64,000 bases of DNA from Bosea sp. BIWAKO-01 (GTDB taxonomy: Bacteria > Pseudomonadota > Alphaproteobacteria > Rhizobiales > Beijerinckiaceae), in contig NZ_BCQA01000001.1 of the NCBI RefSeq assembly GCF_001748145.1, forward strand, positions 3,374,501 to 3,438,500, written 5' to 3'. Every line of letters starts with the position of its first letter. Within the stretch, counting starts at the first letter, position 1. Under the pieces are notes generated by a model that was given only the letters and a program-made list of their open reading frames with translations, did no database searches and was not told where the DNA came from. A program made the position numbers and the translations under genes. Positions 1 to 9,530 of this stretch are shown here, piece after piece.

Positions 1-551
1 ATGCAGTTGATCCAGACCTTGGTGACCTTGAGATTGTCGTCGTGGTCGACATTGAGGTGGCAGCCGGATCCGAGCGCCGCCGTCTTGTAGTACCAACCGT
101 CGCGCGGGTTCTCGCGTGAGAGGGTGTAGCGCCTGCGGGCGGTCTCGTACGTGTTCTGCTTGTCGTTGAAGTAGTAGTTGCCGGAGCCGTCGAGCACGAC
201 GAAATAGCTGCGATCCTTGAACGAGAGCCGGTAATGCTCAAGTTCGGCGAGCCCGCGCTCGGATTTCTCGGGATCGTTCTCATCTGCCGCCCAGGCGAGA
301 ACGGCTGGGGAGCGCGCCACCGTTTCGGCCAGCGAGACCTCCCGCATCAGGGATTCCAGCCCGCGATAGCGATCGAACAGGATCTGCTTCTCGGCGAAGA
401 GCGTGCCGAGTTTCTCGATCGTCGTGTTGACGATCCAGAGAAAAGCCGCGGTCGAGGGAATAGCGACCGCAAGCAGGGCAGCCAGGGTCAAGACGAGAAC
501 CCGGCCCCTCAATCCCGAGGTGAAGGCCGGCCGCGCGATATTCGCCCTCAT
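1..551 (-). CDS. Membrane sensor protein with Cache-like extracellular domain, N-terminal part only
   Basis: I translated this frame by hand. It is open from an ATG at 551 to the left edge of the window, 183 codons, with no stop. Residues 14-40 form one hydrophobic membrane segment (from GLRGRVLVLTL to AAFLWIV). An extracytoplasmic region follows with a YRLSFKDRSYFVVLDGSGNYYF stretch in two parts and a CHLNVDHDDNLKVTKVWIN-type end, which resembles Cache domains of diguanylate cyclases and chemoreceptors. The output domain (GGDEF, kinase or methyl-accepting) lies outside the window, so the class is undecided. It is probably a signal-transduction receptor of the inner membrane. Confidence 0.7.
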   Translation of the reverse strand, partial: MRANIARPAFTSGLRGRVLVLTLAALLAVAIPSTAAFLWIVNTTIEKLGTLFAEKQILFDRYRGLESLMREVSLAETVARSPAVLAWAADENDPEKSERGLAELEHYRLSFKDRSYFVVLDGSGNYYFNDKQNTYETARRRYTLSRENPRDGWYYKTAALGSGCHLNVDHDDNLKVTKVWINC

Positions 552-694
552 CCTGAGCAGTGCCCCGACAGCTTCCGCCGAACCTAACTGGATGTCGTAA
601 TGCGACGCGTTTGATTCGGCCTGTTTCTGTCACGATGCTTGCACGGGTGAAGCTAGAAAGCACCCGTGCCAGTGTCCAATCCAGTCGCAAAAGC

Positions 695-2368
695 TTAGAA
701 GAGGCCTTCGATCTGTCCTTCCGCATCGATATGGATGCGTTCGGCGGCGGGTTCCCGGGGCAGACCGGGCATGGTCATGATGTCCCCACAAATCGCGACG
801 ACGAAGCCGGCCCCGGCCGAGAGGCGAAGTTCACGGACCGGGACGATGTGGCCCGATGGCGCACCGCGCAACGTGGGATCGGCCGAGAAGGAGTATTGGG
901 TCTTGGCCACGCAGACGGGAAGGTGTCCATGCCCCGCAGCTTCCAGCTCCGCGAAGCGTGCGCCCACCTTGGCGTCGTGGGAGATGCCGGCCGCGCCATA
1001 GATCTCCTCGGCAATGGTCTGCAGCTTGTCGCGCAACGGCATGGCATCTGGATAGAGCGGCGCGAAATCCGCCTCGTCGTCGTCGGCCAGTGCGGCGACC
1101 TTGCGCGCCAGCTCCTCGGCCCCCGCACCGCCTTCGGCCCAGTGCCGGCAGATGACGGCCTCGACGCCAAGATGGTTGCGGCAATAGTGGCGGATCAGCT
1201 CATGCTCGGCATGGGTGTCGCTGTCGAAATTGTTGATCGCAACGATCGGCGGAACGCCGAATTTCCGGATGTTGACGACATGGCGCGTCAGGTTGGACAG
1301 CCCGGCTTCGAGCGCCTTCAGGTTCTCCTGGCCGAGCGCATCCTTGGCTGCGCCGCCATGCATCTTCAATGCGCGGACGGTCGCGACCACGACCGCCGCG
1401 GCCGGCTTGAGGCCGGCCTTGCGGCACTTGATGTCGAAGAACTTTTCCGCGCCGAGATCGGCCCCGAAACCGGCTTCGGTCACGACATAATCGGCGAGCT
1501 TCAGGGCGGCGCGCGTGGCGATCACCGAGTTGCAGCCATGGGCGATATTGGCGAAGGGGCCGCCATGGACGAAGGCTGGCGTCCCTTCCAGGCTCTGCAC
1601 GAGATTCGGCATGAGCGCGTCCTTGAGCAGGACGCTCATCGCACCGGTCGCCTTCAGCTCGGCAGCCGTGATCGCGCGCTTGTCGCGGCTGCGGCCGACC
1701 ACGATGCGGCCGAGCCGGGCCTCGAGATCGGCATGGTCGCGGGCGAGGCAGAAGATGGCCATGACTTCCGAGGCGACAGTGATGTCGAAGCCGTCCTCGC
1801 GTGGATAGCCGTTGCCATTGCCGCCCAGCGACGACACGATCTGCCGCAAGGCGCGATCGTTCATGTCCATGACGCGGCGCAACGCGACATTGCGGGCATC
1901 GAAGTCGAGCGCATTGCCCCAATAGATATGATTGTCGACCAGCGCAGCGAGCAGGTTGTGGGCGCTGGTGATGGCGTGGAAATCGCCGGTGAAATGCAGA
2001 TTGATCTGCTCCATCGGCACGACCTGCGCATAGCCGCCGCCGGCGGCGCCGCCCTTCATGCCGAAGCAGGGGCCGAGCGAGGGTTCGCGCAGCGCGATCA
2101 TGGTACGCTTGCCGAGGCGAGACAGGCCGTCGCCGAGGCCGACCGTCGTGGTGGTCTTGCCCTCGCCGGCGGGCGTCGGGCTGATCGCCGTAACGAGGAT
2201 CAGCTTTCCATTCGGACGCTCCTCGAAATCCGGGATCGCGGCGCCGTCGATCTTTGCGATGTATTTGCCGTAGGGATGAAGGGCCTCGTCGGGAATCCCG
2301 ATCCTTTCGGCGATGCTGGCGATGGGCGTGAGTTCGGTTGCGCGGGCAATTTCGATATCGGTCGGCAT
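695..2368 (-). CDS. fhs: Formate--tetrahydrofolate ligase
   Basis: The 557-residue product matches the usual length of formyltetrahydrofolate synthetase, which joins formate to tetrahydrofolate with ATP and feeds cytosolic one-carbon metabolism. The P-loop [10 protein letters not shown] lies at residues 65-74, followed by the family stretch [21 protein letters not shown] (given here only as a landmark near residue 95) and [11 protein letters not shown]. The open frame extends 50 codons further upstream, but the ATG at 2368 is preceded by GAAGGAAA at good spacing and gives the standard N terminus MPTDIEIA. The gene stands alone, with no folD or purU next to it. Confidence 0.96.
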   Translation of the reverse strand: MPTDIEIARATELTPIASIAERIGIPDEALHPYGKYIAKIDGAAIPDFEERPNGKLILVTAISPTPAGEGKTTTTVGLGDGLSRLGKRTMIALREPSLGPCFGMKGGAAGGGYAQVVPMEQINLHFTGDFHAITSAHNLLAALVDNHIYWGNALDFDARNVALRRVMDMNDRALRQIVSSLGGNGNGYPREDGFDITVASEVMAIFCLARDHADLEARLGRIVVGRSRDKRAITAAELKATGAMSVLLKDALMPNLVQSLEGTPAFVHGGPFANIAHGCNSVIATRAALKLADYVVTEAGFGADLGAEKFFDIKCRKAGLKPAAAVVVATVRALKMHGGAAKDALGQENLKALEAGLSNLTRHVVNIRKFGVPPIVAINNFDSDTHAEHELIRHYCRNHLGVEAVICRHWAEGGAGAEELARKVAALADDDEADFAPLYPDAMPLRDKLQTIAEEIYGAAGISHDAKVGARFAELEAAGHGHLPVCVAKTQYSFSADPTLRGAPSGHIVPVRELRLSAGAGFVVAICGDIMTMPGLPREPAAERIHIDAEGQIEGLF

Positions 2369-2547
2369 ACGGTTTCCTTCGCCGCGTCGCGACCCAGACC
2401 GGAGCACGCGGAATCGGCGGTCACAGTGCCGTGAAACGGGCCATTCTGCCACTGCTTTCCCGGAACGCTGCGTCCATATTTTGGCAAGGCTCCGACTCTC
2501 ACCCGACGAGAGGGGCACTGAGTTAGGGGCCTGGATGGGAGTGCGCG

Positions 2548-3147
2548 ATGCCGCAGATTGGGTTCAACCGCCGTGATCTCGTCGCTTCCGCGCTCGCAGC
2601 CGCCGGGCTCGCGGCGCTGTCTCGTCCCGAACCTGCCCGGGCCGAAGGAACGGAACTTCCAATGACGCCTGCCTGCGAGGGCAGGGCGGCTGTTACCAGG
2701 CGCCAGACCGAGGGACCGTATTTCACAGCATCCTCACCGCTGAAGCGGGATCTGCGCGGAGATGGGCCAGGCGAGATGCTGGTGCTTTCCGGTTTCGTGC
2801 TGACGCCGCAATGCCGCCCGGTCGGCGGAGCCCTGGTCGATCTCTGGCATGCGAATGCGAGCGGCGACTACGACAACGCGGGCTTTCTCTTCCGAGGCCA
2901 CCAGTTCACCGACGCGCAGGGCCGGTACCAGTTCATCACCCGCATGCCGGGCCTCTATCCCGGCCGGACACGGCATTTCCATGTGAAGGTCCGGGCGGGG
3001 CAGGGGCCGGTCCTGACGACCCAGCTCTATTTCCCGAGCGAGCCCGGCAATGCGCGCGATGGCATCTTCGACCGCGCGCTGCTGATGGATATCCGCGCTG
3101 CCGAAGGTGGGCGTCTCGGCCGGTTCGATTTCGTGATCGCGGCCTGA
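2548..3147 (+). CDS. Secreted intradiol ring-cleavage dioxygenase-like protein
   Basis: The 199-residue protein starts with a twin-arginine-like leader ([18 protein letters not shown], residues 7-24). The body matches the protocatechuate/catechol intradiol dioxygenase fold: TEGPYF, then [15 protein letters not shown], then [15 protein letters not shown]. The expected non-haem Fe(III) ligands, two Tyr and two His, are visible in SGDYDN, GLYPG and RHFH. It is shorter than cytosolic catechol dioxygenases and lacks their N-terminal dimer helix, so the substrate is unknown and may be an aromatic met in the periplasm. The start has GGGAG seven bases upstream. Confidence 0.85.
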   Translation: MPQIGFNRRDLVASALAAAGLAALSRPEPARAEGTELPMTPACEGRAAVTRRQTEGPYFTASSPLKRDLRGDGPGEMLVLSGFVLTPQCRPVGGALVDLWHANASGDYDNAGFLFRGHQFTDAQGRYQFITRMPGLYPGRTRHFHVKVRAGQGPVLTTQLYFPSEPGNARDGIFDRALLMDIRAAEGGRLGRFDFVIAA

Positions 3148-3183
3148 GCGAGCCGGCGTGAGCCGGCCCGCCGGGGCTTTGGC

Positions 3184-3870
3184 TCACCCGACGAGATGGG
3201 CGTTCTGCGGGAATAGGAACTTGCGCGCCTCCTCGTCGAATTCCGTCTTGAAGGCGAACTGATCCTTCAATGCCACCGCGCGCTGAGCGGCGGGGCGAGC
3301 GGAAATCTCATCGAGATGGCGCTTGACGTTGGTCAGCTTGCCGAAGGCCTCTTCACCGAGCGCGAAGGCCGCGCGCGTCGACCAGCCCCAGACCGACATG
3401 TCGATCAGCGTGTAGCTGTCTCCCAGCATGTAACGATGCTTGCCGAGCTGGTCGTTGATGATGCCCCAGTGCCGCTCGGCCTCGCGCGAATAGCGGTTGA
3501 TTGCGTAGGGGATCTTCTCAGGCGCAAAACGGGTGAAATGCACGGCCTGTCCGCAATAGGGGCCGATGCCGGTGGCGACGAACATCAACCAGGAGAGCAT
3601 CTGGCCTCGTGCCGCGGGTGTGCTCTCGGGGAGGAATTTGCCGGTCTTCTCCGCGAGATAGAGCAGGATCGCGTTGCTATCGAAGATCGTGACGTCGTCA
3701 TCGGTCAGGGCTGGCGTCTTGGCATTGGGATTGATCGCCAGGAACTCGGGCTTGAACTGGTCGCCACGTCGGGTATCGACCGGCACCATCTCGTAGGGCA
3801 GCCCGGCTTCCTCAAGGAAGAGCGCGATCTTCGCGGGGTTTGGCGACGGATGATAGTAGAACTTGATCAT
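3184..3870 (-). CDS. Glutathione S-transferase family protein
   Basis: The 228-residue protein has an N-terminal thioredoxin-fold half (MIKFYYHPSPNPAKIALFLEE, then NPNAKTPAL and the glutathione-binding IFDSNAILLYLAEKTG) and an all-helical C-terminal half. It resembles the bacterial Nu/YfcG-like class, thought to act as glutathione-dependent disulfide reductases or transferases in the cytosol. The frame is open 22 codons further upstream, but ATG 3870 is preceded by CAGGAGACC and gives the normal N terminus. It lies 37 bases after the haloacid dehalogenase gene on the same strand and is probably co-transcribed with it. Confidence 0.9.
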   Translation of the reverse strand: MIKFYYHPSPNPAKIALFLEEAGLPYEMVPVDTRRGDQFKPEFLAINPNAKTPALTDDDVTIFDSNAILLYLAEKTGKFLPESTPAARGQMLSWLMFVATGIGPYCGQAVHFTRFAPEKIPYAINRYSREAERHWGIINDQLGKHRYMLGDSYTLIDMSVWGWSTRAAFALGEEAFGKLTNVKRHLDEISARPAAQRAVALKDQFAFKTEFDEEARKFLFPQNAHLVG

Positions 3871-3907
3871 CGATTGGGTCTCCTGGCGCAGGGTGATCGA
3901 GCGGGTC

Positions 3908-4651
3908 TTACCGCCGTTTCGTCGCGTAAGCTGCAAGATCCGTCAGCCTGGCGATAGTGAGGTCGGCGCCCGCCCCGAGCCGTTCCGGCTGCATACGCAG
4001 AGCCTTGAACAGTGTAGTGGGGCCGATCCCGCCGGGGGCCGCCAGCTCGGCGCGCAAAGCCGTTGCGGGAATGCGTTCGATGCGCGCGACGGTGAAGCCA
4101 TAGGCTTTGGCGCCGGCGATATCGAAGCCGTTGGAGGAAACGAAGAGGATCTCCTCGCGGGCAAGGCCCAGTCGCGTCTCTACCAGCTCATAGCCACGGG
4201 GATCCGGCTTGTAGACGCCGATCTCGTCGACGCTGATCACGGTTTCCAGCAACTCGTCGATGCCGGCCTGGGCGACGAGGCGGTTCAACATGGCCGGGCT
4301 GCCATTCGAGAAGATGGCGAGACGTAAGCCCGCGAGCTCCTCGAGTGCTTGCCTTGCCTCCGGGTAGAGCGCGAGCGCGTCATAGGCTGCCGCAATTCTG
4401 GCGATCAGATCGGGCGTCGCCACCAGCCCGAGTGTCGCCAACGTGAAGTCGAGCGCGTCGCGCGTGACCGTCCAGAAATCCTCATAGCGGCCCATCAGCG
4501 CCCTGAGCCAGGTGTACTCGAGCTGCTTCAGCCGCCAGATTTGGGTGATCGTTTCGCCATGGCCGGGAAACGCCTCGTCAGTGACGCCGGCAACGGATTG
4601 GATGTCGAACAAGGTGCCATAGGCGTCGAAAACGAGGGCTTTGAGCGCCAT
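3908..4651 (-). CDS. (S)-2-haloacid dehalogenase-type HAD hydrolase (type II)
   Basis: The 247-residue protein carries the HAD motif FDAYGTLFD with the nucleophilic Asp at residue 9, the cap region QLEYTWLRALMGRYEDFW typical of L-2-haloacid dehalogenases, motif II FSNGSP, and the late acidic motif FVSSNGFDIAGAKAYG. The family releases halide from short 2-haloalkanoic acids by an ester intermediate in the cytosol. It is followed by a GST gene on the same strand, a pairing that fits detoxification, though the natural substrate cannot be told from sequence. Confidence 0.9.
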   Translation of the reverse strand: MALKALVFDAYGTLFDIQSVAGVTDEAFPGHGETITQIWRLKQLEYTWLRALMGRYEDFWTVTRDALDFTLATLGLVATPDLIARIAAAYDALALYPEARQALEELAGLRLAIFSNGSPAMLNRLVAQAGIDELLETVISVDEIGVYKPDPRGYELVETRLGLAREEILFVSSNGFDIAGAKAYGFTVARIERIPATALRAELAAPGGIGPTTLFKALRMQPERLGAGADLTIARLTDLAAYATKRR

Positions 4652-4767
4652 GGGTGGTTCCCTTGCCGTAGGATCGGGGATCGGTGCTTTTTCTTAGCAC
4701 TCGCGTTGGCGGCGCGGTGCGTGATATCCGCACAAGCAGTTTTTCCTTGATGCCCACAGGTTGCCGC

Positions 4768-6282
4768 ATGTCGAACCGCCCCGTGATGCTGATGGTCCTC
4801 GATGGCTGGGGCTGGCGCGAGGATGAAGCCAATAATGCGGTGAAGCTGGCGAACACGCCGAATTTCGATCGCTATTGGGCTAGTGCGCCGCGCGCTTTCC
4901 TGAAGACTTCGGGCCTCGATGTCGGCTTGCCGGAAGGCCAGATGGGTAATTCGGAGGTCGGCCATCTCAATCTCGGCGCCGGGCGCGTCGTCATGCAGGA
5001 CCTGCCGCGGATCAACCAGGCGATCCAGGACATGTCGATCGCGCAGGCGCTGGACGCGACCGGGCTTGTCGCGAAACTCAGGAATACAGGGGGCACCTGC
5101 CACCTGCTTGGCCTCGTCTCGCCCGGCGGCGTGCATGCCCATCAGGATCACGCCGTGGCGCTGGCCCGGATTCTGACCGGGCAGGGTATTCCGGTCTGCG
5201 TCCATGTCTTCACGGATGGGCGAGACACCCCACCGCAATCGGCGGCAGAATATGTACGCGACTTCGCCGCGGCCCTGCCGAAGGAGGCGGTGATCGGCAG
5301 CCTGTCGGGCCGTTATTTCGCGATGGATCGCGACAATCGCTGGGAGCGCGTCGAGCAGGCCTGGCGCGCCATGGTGCTGGGCGAGGGCAAGGCCTTCGCG
5401 ACGGCCGGGGAAGCCGTCGCCGGCGCCTATGCGGAGGGCGTCAATGATGAGTTCATCGTTCCGACCGTGATGGCTGGATATGCCGGCATGCGCGACGGCG
5501 ACGGGTTGCTCAGCTTCAATTTTCGCTCGGACCGGATTCGCGAGATTCTGGCCGCGGTACTCGATCCGGATTTCTCGGGCTTTGCTCGGGCGCGCGTGCC
5601 GAAGCTTTCCAGGGCGGTCAGCATGACCTCCTACAGCGCCGAACTCGATAAGGTCATGCCAGTGCTGTTTCCGCCGCAGACGCTCTCGAACGGTCTCGGA
5701 GAGACCGTCGCCAAGGCAGGGCGGATGCAGGTCCGCATGGCGGAGACCGAGAAATATCCGCATGTGACCTATTTCTTCAATGGTGGCGAGGAGCGCCTCT
5801 ACCCCGGCGAAGACCGGGTGATGGTGCCGTCTCCCAAGGTCGCGACCTATGATCTGCAGCCCGAAATGTCGGCGCCGGAGCTGACGGACCGCGCCGTCGC
5901 GGCGGTCAATTCGGGGCGATACGATCTCGTCGTGCTGAACTTCGCCAATCCCGACATGGTTGGGCATACCGGAGTGCTTTCGGCGGCGATCAAGGCCGTC
6001 GAAACCGTCGATGCGGGCCTGGGCCGGATCGCCAAGGCAATCGAGCAGATGGGCGGTGCCATGCTCGTCACGGCCGATCACGGCAACAGCGAGTTGATGG
6101 TCGATCCGGTGACCGGCAAACCGCATACCGCCCACACGACGTTTCCGGTGCCCGTGATGCTGATCGGTAGCGATGCGAAGGCGCTGGCCGATGGCAGGCT
6201 TGCCGATGTCGCGCCGACGCTGCTGGCATTGATGGGGCTGAAACAGCCGGACGAAATGACCGGCCGCTCGCTGCTCCGCTGA
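4768..6282 (+). CDS. gpmI: 2,3-bisphosphoglycerate-independent phosphoglycerate mutase
   Basis: The 504-residue enzyme interconverts 3- and 2-phosphoglycerate in glycolysis and gluconeogenesis using two Mn ions. The N terminus VMLMVLDGWGWRED carries metal-ligand Asp12; GNSEVGHLNLGAGR carries the phospho-serine Ser62; DGRDTPP, and late VTADHGNSE plus HTAHTTFPVP supply the second metal site. Upstream in-frame ATGs exist at 4684 and 4750, but the protein family begins at MSNRPVML; the ribosome site there is weak (ACAGG). It is divergent from the dehalogenase gene and ends 14 bases before the convergent outer-membrane gene. Confidence 0.96.
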   Translation: MSNRPVMLMVLDGWGWREDEANNAVKLANTPNFDRYWASAPRAFLKTSGLDVGLPEGQMGNSEVGHLNLGAGRVVMQDLPRINQAIQDMSIAQALDATGLVAKLRNTGGTCHLLGLVSPGGVHAHQDHAVALARILTGQGIPVCVHVFTDGRDTPPQSAAEYVRDFAAALPKEAVIGSLSGRYFAMDRDNRWERVEQAWRAMVLGEGKAFATAGEAVAGAYAEGVNDEFIVPTVMAGYAGMRDGDGLLSFNFRSDRIREILAAVLDPDFSGFARARVPKLSRAVSMTSYSAELDKVMPVLFPPQTLSNGLGETVAKAGRMQVRMAETEKYPHVTYFFNGGEERLYPGEDRVMVPSPKVATYDLQPEMSAPELTDRAVAAVNSGRYDLVVLNFANPDMVGHTGVLSAAIKAVETVDAGLGRIAKAIEQMGGAMLVTADHGNSELMVDPVTGKPHTAHTTFPVPVMLIGSDAKALADGRLADVAPTLLALMGLKQPDEMTGRSLLR

Positions 6283-6296
6283 TCAATCCCGGCTGA

Positions 6297-7196
6297 TCAG
6301 AAGCTGTAGGCGGCTTTCACCTTGACCAGGTGCTGGCTGAAATTGGTGAGGTCGAGATTGCCGGGTTCGCCCTTGGCCTTGCCGGCGACCTGGACGTTGT
6401 AGGCGGCCGAGAGTGCGAGTTGCTTCGTCGCCTGCCAGTAGACGCCGGGGCCGGCGAATGTGGCGTAGCCCGCTTCATTGTCGAAGCCGAGATCGTTGTA
6501 GCGCCGCAGATGGCGGACCTCGCCGCTGAGATAGATGCCGTCGACGACCTGCCAGGCCAGCGCCCCGGAGACCGTGAAGGTCGAGGAGCGGCCATAGGGA
6601 TCCGGGCCGGTCCAGGTCATGTCCTGCGAGAGATTGAGCGCGGCGTAGAGCTTGCCCGGAACCAGCGTCTTGTCGGCGAAGAGGCGGATGCCGGTGTTGA
6701 AGGTCGTGAAGCGGCCGGCGCCGTCCGGATCCGTGCGATTGACGCTGGGATCGAGCACCACCGTCAGGCCGATGCCGTTCAGGTCGCGACCGAGCAGGCG
6801 ATACTTCATCTCGACGCCGGCGCCATAACTGCTCGAATCCGCACCGATCCCGCCGGCAGAGGCGTTGGTGTCGCCGCCGAGCAGGTAGGGGCCGATTTCG
6901 AAACAGGGGAAGAGTCCGTAGGAGCCCTGGAGCTGTGCGCCGTGGGCGTTCGACCGGCCGCTGCGCGTGCCGAAGCCGCCGCCATAGGTCAGGCTCGGCC
7001 CGAAGGATCCGACATCCGCCACATCGGAGCCGGTTGTGAAGCCGAAGGCGTCGGTCGGGATGCTTTCGCGATCGGTGCAGGCCGAGAGCATCGGCGGGGC
7101 GGCAGGTGCGCTCTTGCGTGCGGGCAGGTCGGCGGCGAAGGCGTTGGCGGAAAGGGCGTTCAAGGCAAGAGCAACGGCGGCAAACTTCGGCAGCAT
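6297..7196 (-). CDS. Outer-membrane beta-barrel protein
   Basis: The 299-residue protein has a clear signal peptide (residues 1-21, cleavage after AFA) and then an ADLPARKSAPAAPP linker typical of Hyphomicrobiales outer-membrane proteins. The rest alternates polar and hydrophobic residues in strands such as KLYAALNLSQDMTW and QLALSAAYNVQVAG, and it ends with AAYSF, a terminal-Phe barrel signature. It has one cysteine pair near the N and middle parts. Function is unknown; it could be a small porin or receptor. The start has GGGGAC seven bases upstream, and a Fur/Mur-like palindrome at 7237-7251 suggests metal control. Confidence 0.8.
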   Translation of the reverse strand: MLPKFAAVALALNALSANAFAADLPARKSAPAAPPMLSACTDRESIPTDAFGFTTGSDVADVGSFGPSLTYGGGFGTRSGRSNAHGAQLQGSYGLFPCFEIGPYLLGGDTNASAGGIGADSSSYGAGVEMKYRLLGRDLNGIGLTVVLDPSVNRTDPDGAGRFTTFNTGIRLFADKTLVPGKLYAALNLSQDMTWTGPDPYGRSSTFTVSGALAWQVVDGIYLSGEVRHLRRYNDLGFDNEAGYATFAGPGVYWQATKQLALSAAYNVQVAGKAKGEPGNLDLTNFSQHLVKVKAAYSF

Positions 7197-7236
7197 CGGT
7201 CAGTCCCCGGATATCGATGGTCGAAGATCCATCAGA

Positions 7237-7251
7237 TGCAAATGATTTGCA
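7237..7251. promoter_or_regulatory. Fur/Mur-like palindromic box upstream of the outer-membrane barrel gene
   Basis: The perfect 15-bp palindrome TGCAAATGATTTGCA lies 41-55 bases upstream of the barrel gene start. It resembles the operator of the Fur/Mur family in alphaproteobacteria (recalled, not searched). A -35-like TTGCAA on the minus strand overlaps it, so a bound repressor would block transcription. Confidence 0.45.
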
Positions 7252-7373
7252 AGAGCGTCTACGGCCTGCCGGCAGCGGTCCAGTGAGAATCTCCACTGAA
7301 TCGATGCCGAATGGCGAAATCGTCCGGGTTTCTATACTGTAATAAAGTTACGCTCTTCGTTGCGCCAACAATG

Positions 7374-7940
7374 TTAGCGCACCGCGACCGAAGCGAGGCG
7401 GGCTGCGACGAGCGGCGCAATGCTGGCGAGTTCGGCGACAGGCTTCCAGGCTGCGGCGTGAACTTCCTCGAGCTGCGCGACGAGCGGCACCACGGGATCG
7501 GCGATGAAGAGGTATTGCAGATCGTGGTGGATATGGTCCGGCTCGCCGCGCGAGGGTTTTCCGGGGACGTCATGGCTGTCGATGACGAAGGGCAGATCGT
7601 CGCCGCGATGCCAGGGATGCAGCGCAAGCCTGCTGACGCCGGTCTCCTCGACGGCCTCGCGCGCAGCGGAAAGGTTGAATGCTTCGGCCGGCTCGTAGTG
7701 GCCGCCTGGCTGCAGCCAGCGACCGATGACGACATGGTCGATCAGCAGCACCTGGGCGTGATCCGGCGACAGAACGATCGCACTGGTGGTGACATGGCCC
7801 GGAAAGGTGTCGCGCTCGTCGAGGGCATGCCCCGCGGCGATCTGCCAGCGCAGCAGCGAGAGATGTTCGCGTCGTGAGGCGACCTCGGCGCGATAGCGTG
7901 TCACTACGCCCTCAAGGCGAGACCGGAAGGAAATTGTCAT
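7374..7940 (-). CDS. NUDIX hydrolase
   Basis: The 188-residue protein contains a complete NUDIX box of the form G-x5-E-x7-R-E-x2-E-E-x-G-V: it begins GGHYEPAEAF and ends AAREAVEETGV, with the metal-binding Glu residues present. Members hydrolyse nucleoside diphosphates linked to another group, often as housecleaning enzymes; the substrate cannot be assigned here. Its ATG overlaps the stop of the upstream DUF3616 gene as ATGA at 7937-7940, so translation is likely coupled. Confidence 0.9.
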   Translation of the reverse strand: MTISFRSRLEGVVTRYRAEVASRREHLSLLRWQIAAGHALDERDTFPGHVTTSAIVLSPDHAQVLLIDHVVIGRWLQPGGHYEPAEAFNLSAAREAVEETGVSRLALHPWHRGDDLPFVIDSHDVPGKPSRGEPDHIHHDLQYLFIADPVVPLVAQLEEVHAAAWKPVAELASIAPLVAARLASVAVR

Positions 7941-8977
7941 GGCAGTTGCAGCTCGTATTCCTGGAATCGGCCATTCTTGACGCCGTCATAACCGATCAGG
8001 AAGCGCAGGCGACCAGGCCTTTCCTCGAGAATGGTCACGACCTCTGCCTTGGCATCCTTTGGCGGTGCAAGTGTGCCGAGATCCCTCGGTGACTGGGGCG
8101 CGGCAGGGTCAAGCAGCAGCAGGCCATAGGGAACGTCCTGTTCCTGCGCAGGGCCGACCAGGACCAGCAGGCGTCCGTCCCGCAGCGCGGCAAGGTCGCG
8201 CACGCCGCGATTCGGGCCAGCCGGGAAAGCGATCACAGTCGGGGTGCCCTGCGCGGGTTCATTGCCGGGCGCAAAGAGTTCGTCCGGATTTGTTTCGAGC
8301 AGGAAAGCGCGACCGTTCTGCGACGGCGCCCGCAGGCCAATCCAGAGCCTGTCATGAGCGGTCGCGATGCCTTCGATGTTCAGGCCGTTGCCATCCGTCA
8401 GGGGCTTGCCGAAAAAGGGCGCAACCTCGCCGGCACGACGCAACTGATCACTCAGGCGGTAGGTCAGTTCAACCTGGCCGATGGGGTTGCCGGCCGTGTC
8501 GACCTTGACCCGAGCGAGCTGGAAGGACGAGAGGCGAAACTCGCTGCTGTTGCGCGAGCAGCCATGCGAACCGGCGACGTAGAAATAGGGCGCGGCATAC
8601 GCAACCGCCTCGCCATCGAACTCGCCATAACCGCCAGTCGTCGGACAAGGGGACGCGGGGATCGCGCCGAGCGCAGTCGGGGAGGGGCTGTCCCCGATCA
8701 GCTCGACCACGCCGGCAGGCTTGATGCGCCCCTTGGTCAGGATAGCGAACTGGGCCGAGCGGTTCTCGTCATTCGCCAGGAGGCAGCGCCGCTCCTCGCC
8801 ATTCGCCGGCAGGCAGGCCAGGCCGCTGACATCCTTGGCTGCCTTGTCGGGCTTCTTACCGGCAAAATCCTCGGTCGCTTCGACATTGCGGACGGGCTTC
8901 AGCGTCTTGGCTGACGCCGGTAGCGCGAGCAGCAGCGCTGTGGCGAGAGCAGTCGACGTCAAGGCAAGGCGAGGCAT
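7937..8977 (-). CDS. DUF3616 domain-containing periplasmic protein
   Basis: The 346-residue protein has a signal peptide (cleavage after ASA at residue 23) and matches DUF3616: DVSGLACLP near residue 50, then YGEFDGEAVAYAAPYFYVAGSHG in two adjacent blocks, and NIEGIATAHDRLWIGLRAP. The fold is probably a beta-propeller-like repeat of a secreted protein; no catalytic role is established. It is the first gene of a two-gene unit with the NUDIX hydrolase that follows. Confidence 0.8.
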   Translation of the reverse strand: MPRLALTSTALATALLLALPASAKTLKPVRNVEATEDFAGKKPDKAAKDVSGLACLPANGEERRCLLANDENRSAQFAILTKGRIKPAGVVELIGDSPSPTALGAIPASPCPTTGGYGEFDGEAVAYAAPYFYVAGSHGCSRNSSEFRLSSFQLARVKVDTAGNPIGQVELTYRLSDQLRRAGEVAPFFGKPLTDGNGLNIEGIATAHDRLWIGLRAPSQNGRAFLLETNPDELFAPGNEPAQGTPTVIAFPAGPNRGVRDLAALRDGRLLVLVGPAQEQDVPYGLLLLDPAAPQSPRDLGTLAPPKDAKAEVVTILEERPGRLRFLIGYDGVKNGRFQEYELQLP

Positions 8978-9229
8978 GGCACGGTTTCCGGTTGCCGCGG
9001 GATTGAGCGCGTCGCGCCCGGTGCTGTCAAAGCATTAGTCCGCATCATGCACATTCGGGGCCGGTCAGGCTCGCCCGTGTGCCGGGCTCCATCCGATTGA
9101 CGTGCTTCTCGCACTCTCGCTGCAGCGGAGAGCCGGAATCCAGTCGAGCCCGCCCTGGCGACCGAGGGCGGGGCCCTTGCCGTTCGGAATGCGAGGACTA
9201 TCTAGCGCGGGTTCACCGAGACCCTGTCT

Positions 9230-9478
9230 ATGCTGCCCCTCGATTTCCGTGTTCCCGGCGTCTTGAACTCAAAGGAGATGCTCATCGCAGAGGCCATCCA
9301 CGCCCGAGCATGGGAAACCGTAAGAAGCGACCCAGATCTTGCTGGAGACGAGGCCGAAGCTGCGAAGGCGAGACTTGGAGGGATCGTGGCTCGTATGATG
9401 TCAGATCCTTCCAGATCCGTCGGGGATCTTGCCGCTGCAGCAGTCCGGGCCTTCAACGAAAGCCCCCGCACGCCCTGA
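9230..9478 (+). CDS. Small hypothetical protein
   Basis: The 82-residue frame has a plausible helical protein from residue 17 on (MLIAEAIHARAWETVRSD, then AAKARLGGIVARMMSD), with codon-position GC typical of the neighbours. No SD precedes the ATG at 9230. An AAAGGAG stands directly against an in-frame ATG at 9278, too close to be ideal, so the true start is unsure. I do not recognise a family. It sits alone between the DUF3616 gene and a convergent GST gene. Confidence 0.5.
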   Translation: MLPLDFRVPGVLNSKEMLIAEAIHARAWETVRSDPDLAGDEAEAAKARLGGIVARMMSDPSRSVGDLAAAAVRAFNESPRTP

Positions 9479-9530
9479 GCGGAGAGGGGCCTGCGCGCAA
9501 CCAATGGCGCGCAGGCCGTTCTCATGCGTC

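Noticed and set aside
560..2434. A 624-codon open frame on the plus strand opposite fhs
   Set aside because: It is an antisense shadow of a well-conserved enzyme gene; composition is not protein-like and no ribosome site is seen.
3943..4164. Small minus-strand frame inside the haloacid dehalogenase gene
   Set aside because: Out-of-frame Ser/Arg/Pro-rich product wholly inside a conserved gene.
4528..6135. Long antisense frame opposite gpmI
   Set aside because: Shadow of gpmI; low-complexity His/Arg/Asp-rich product with no recognisable motif.
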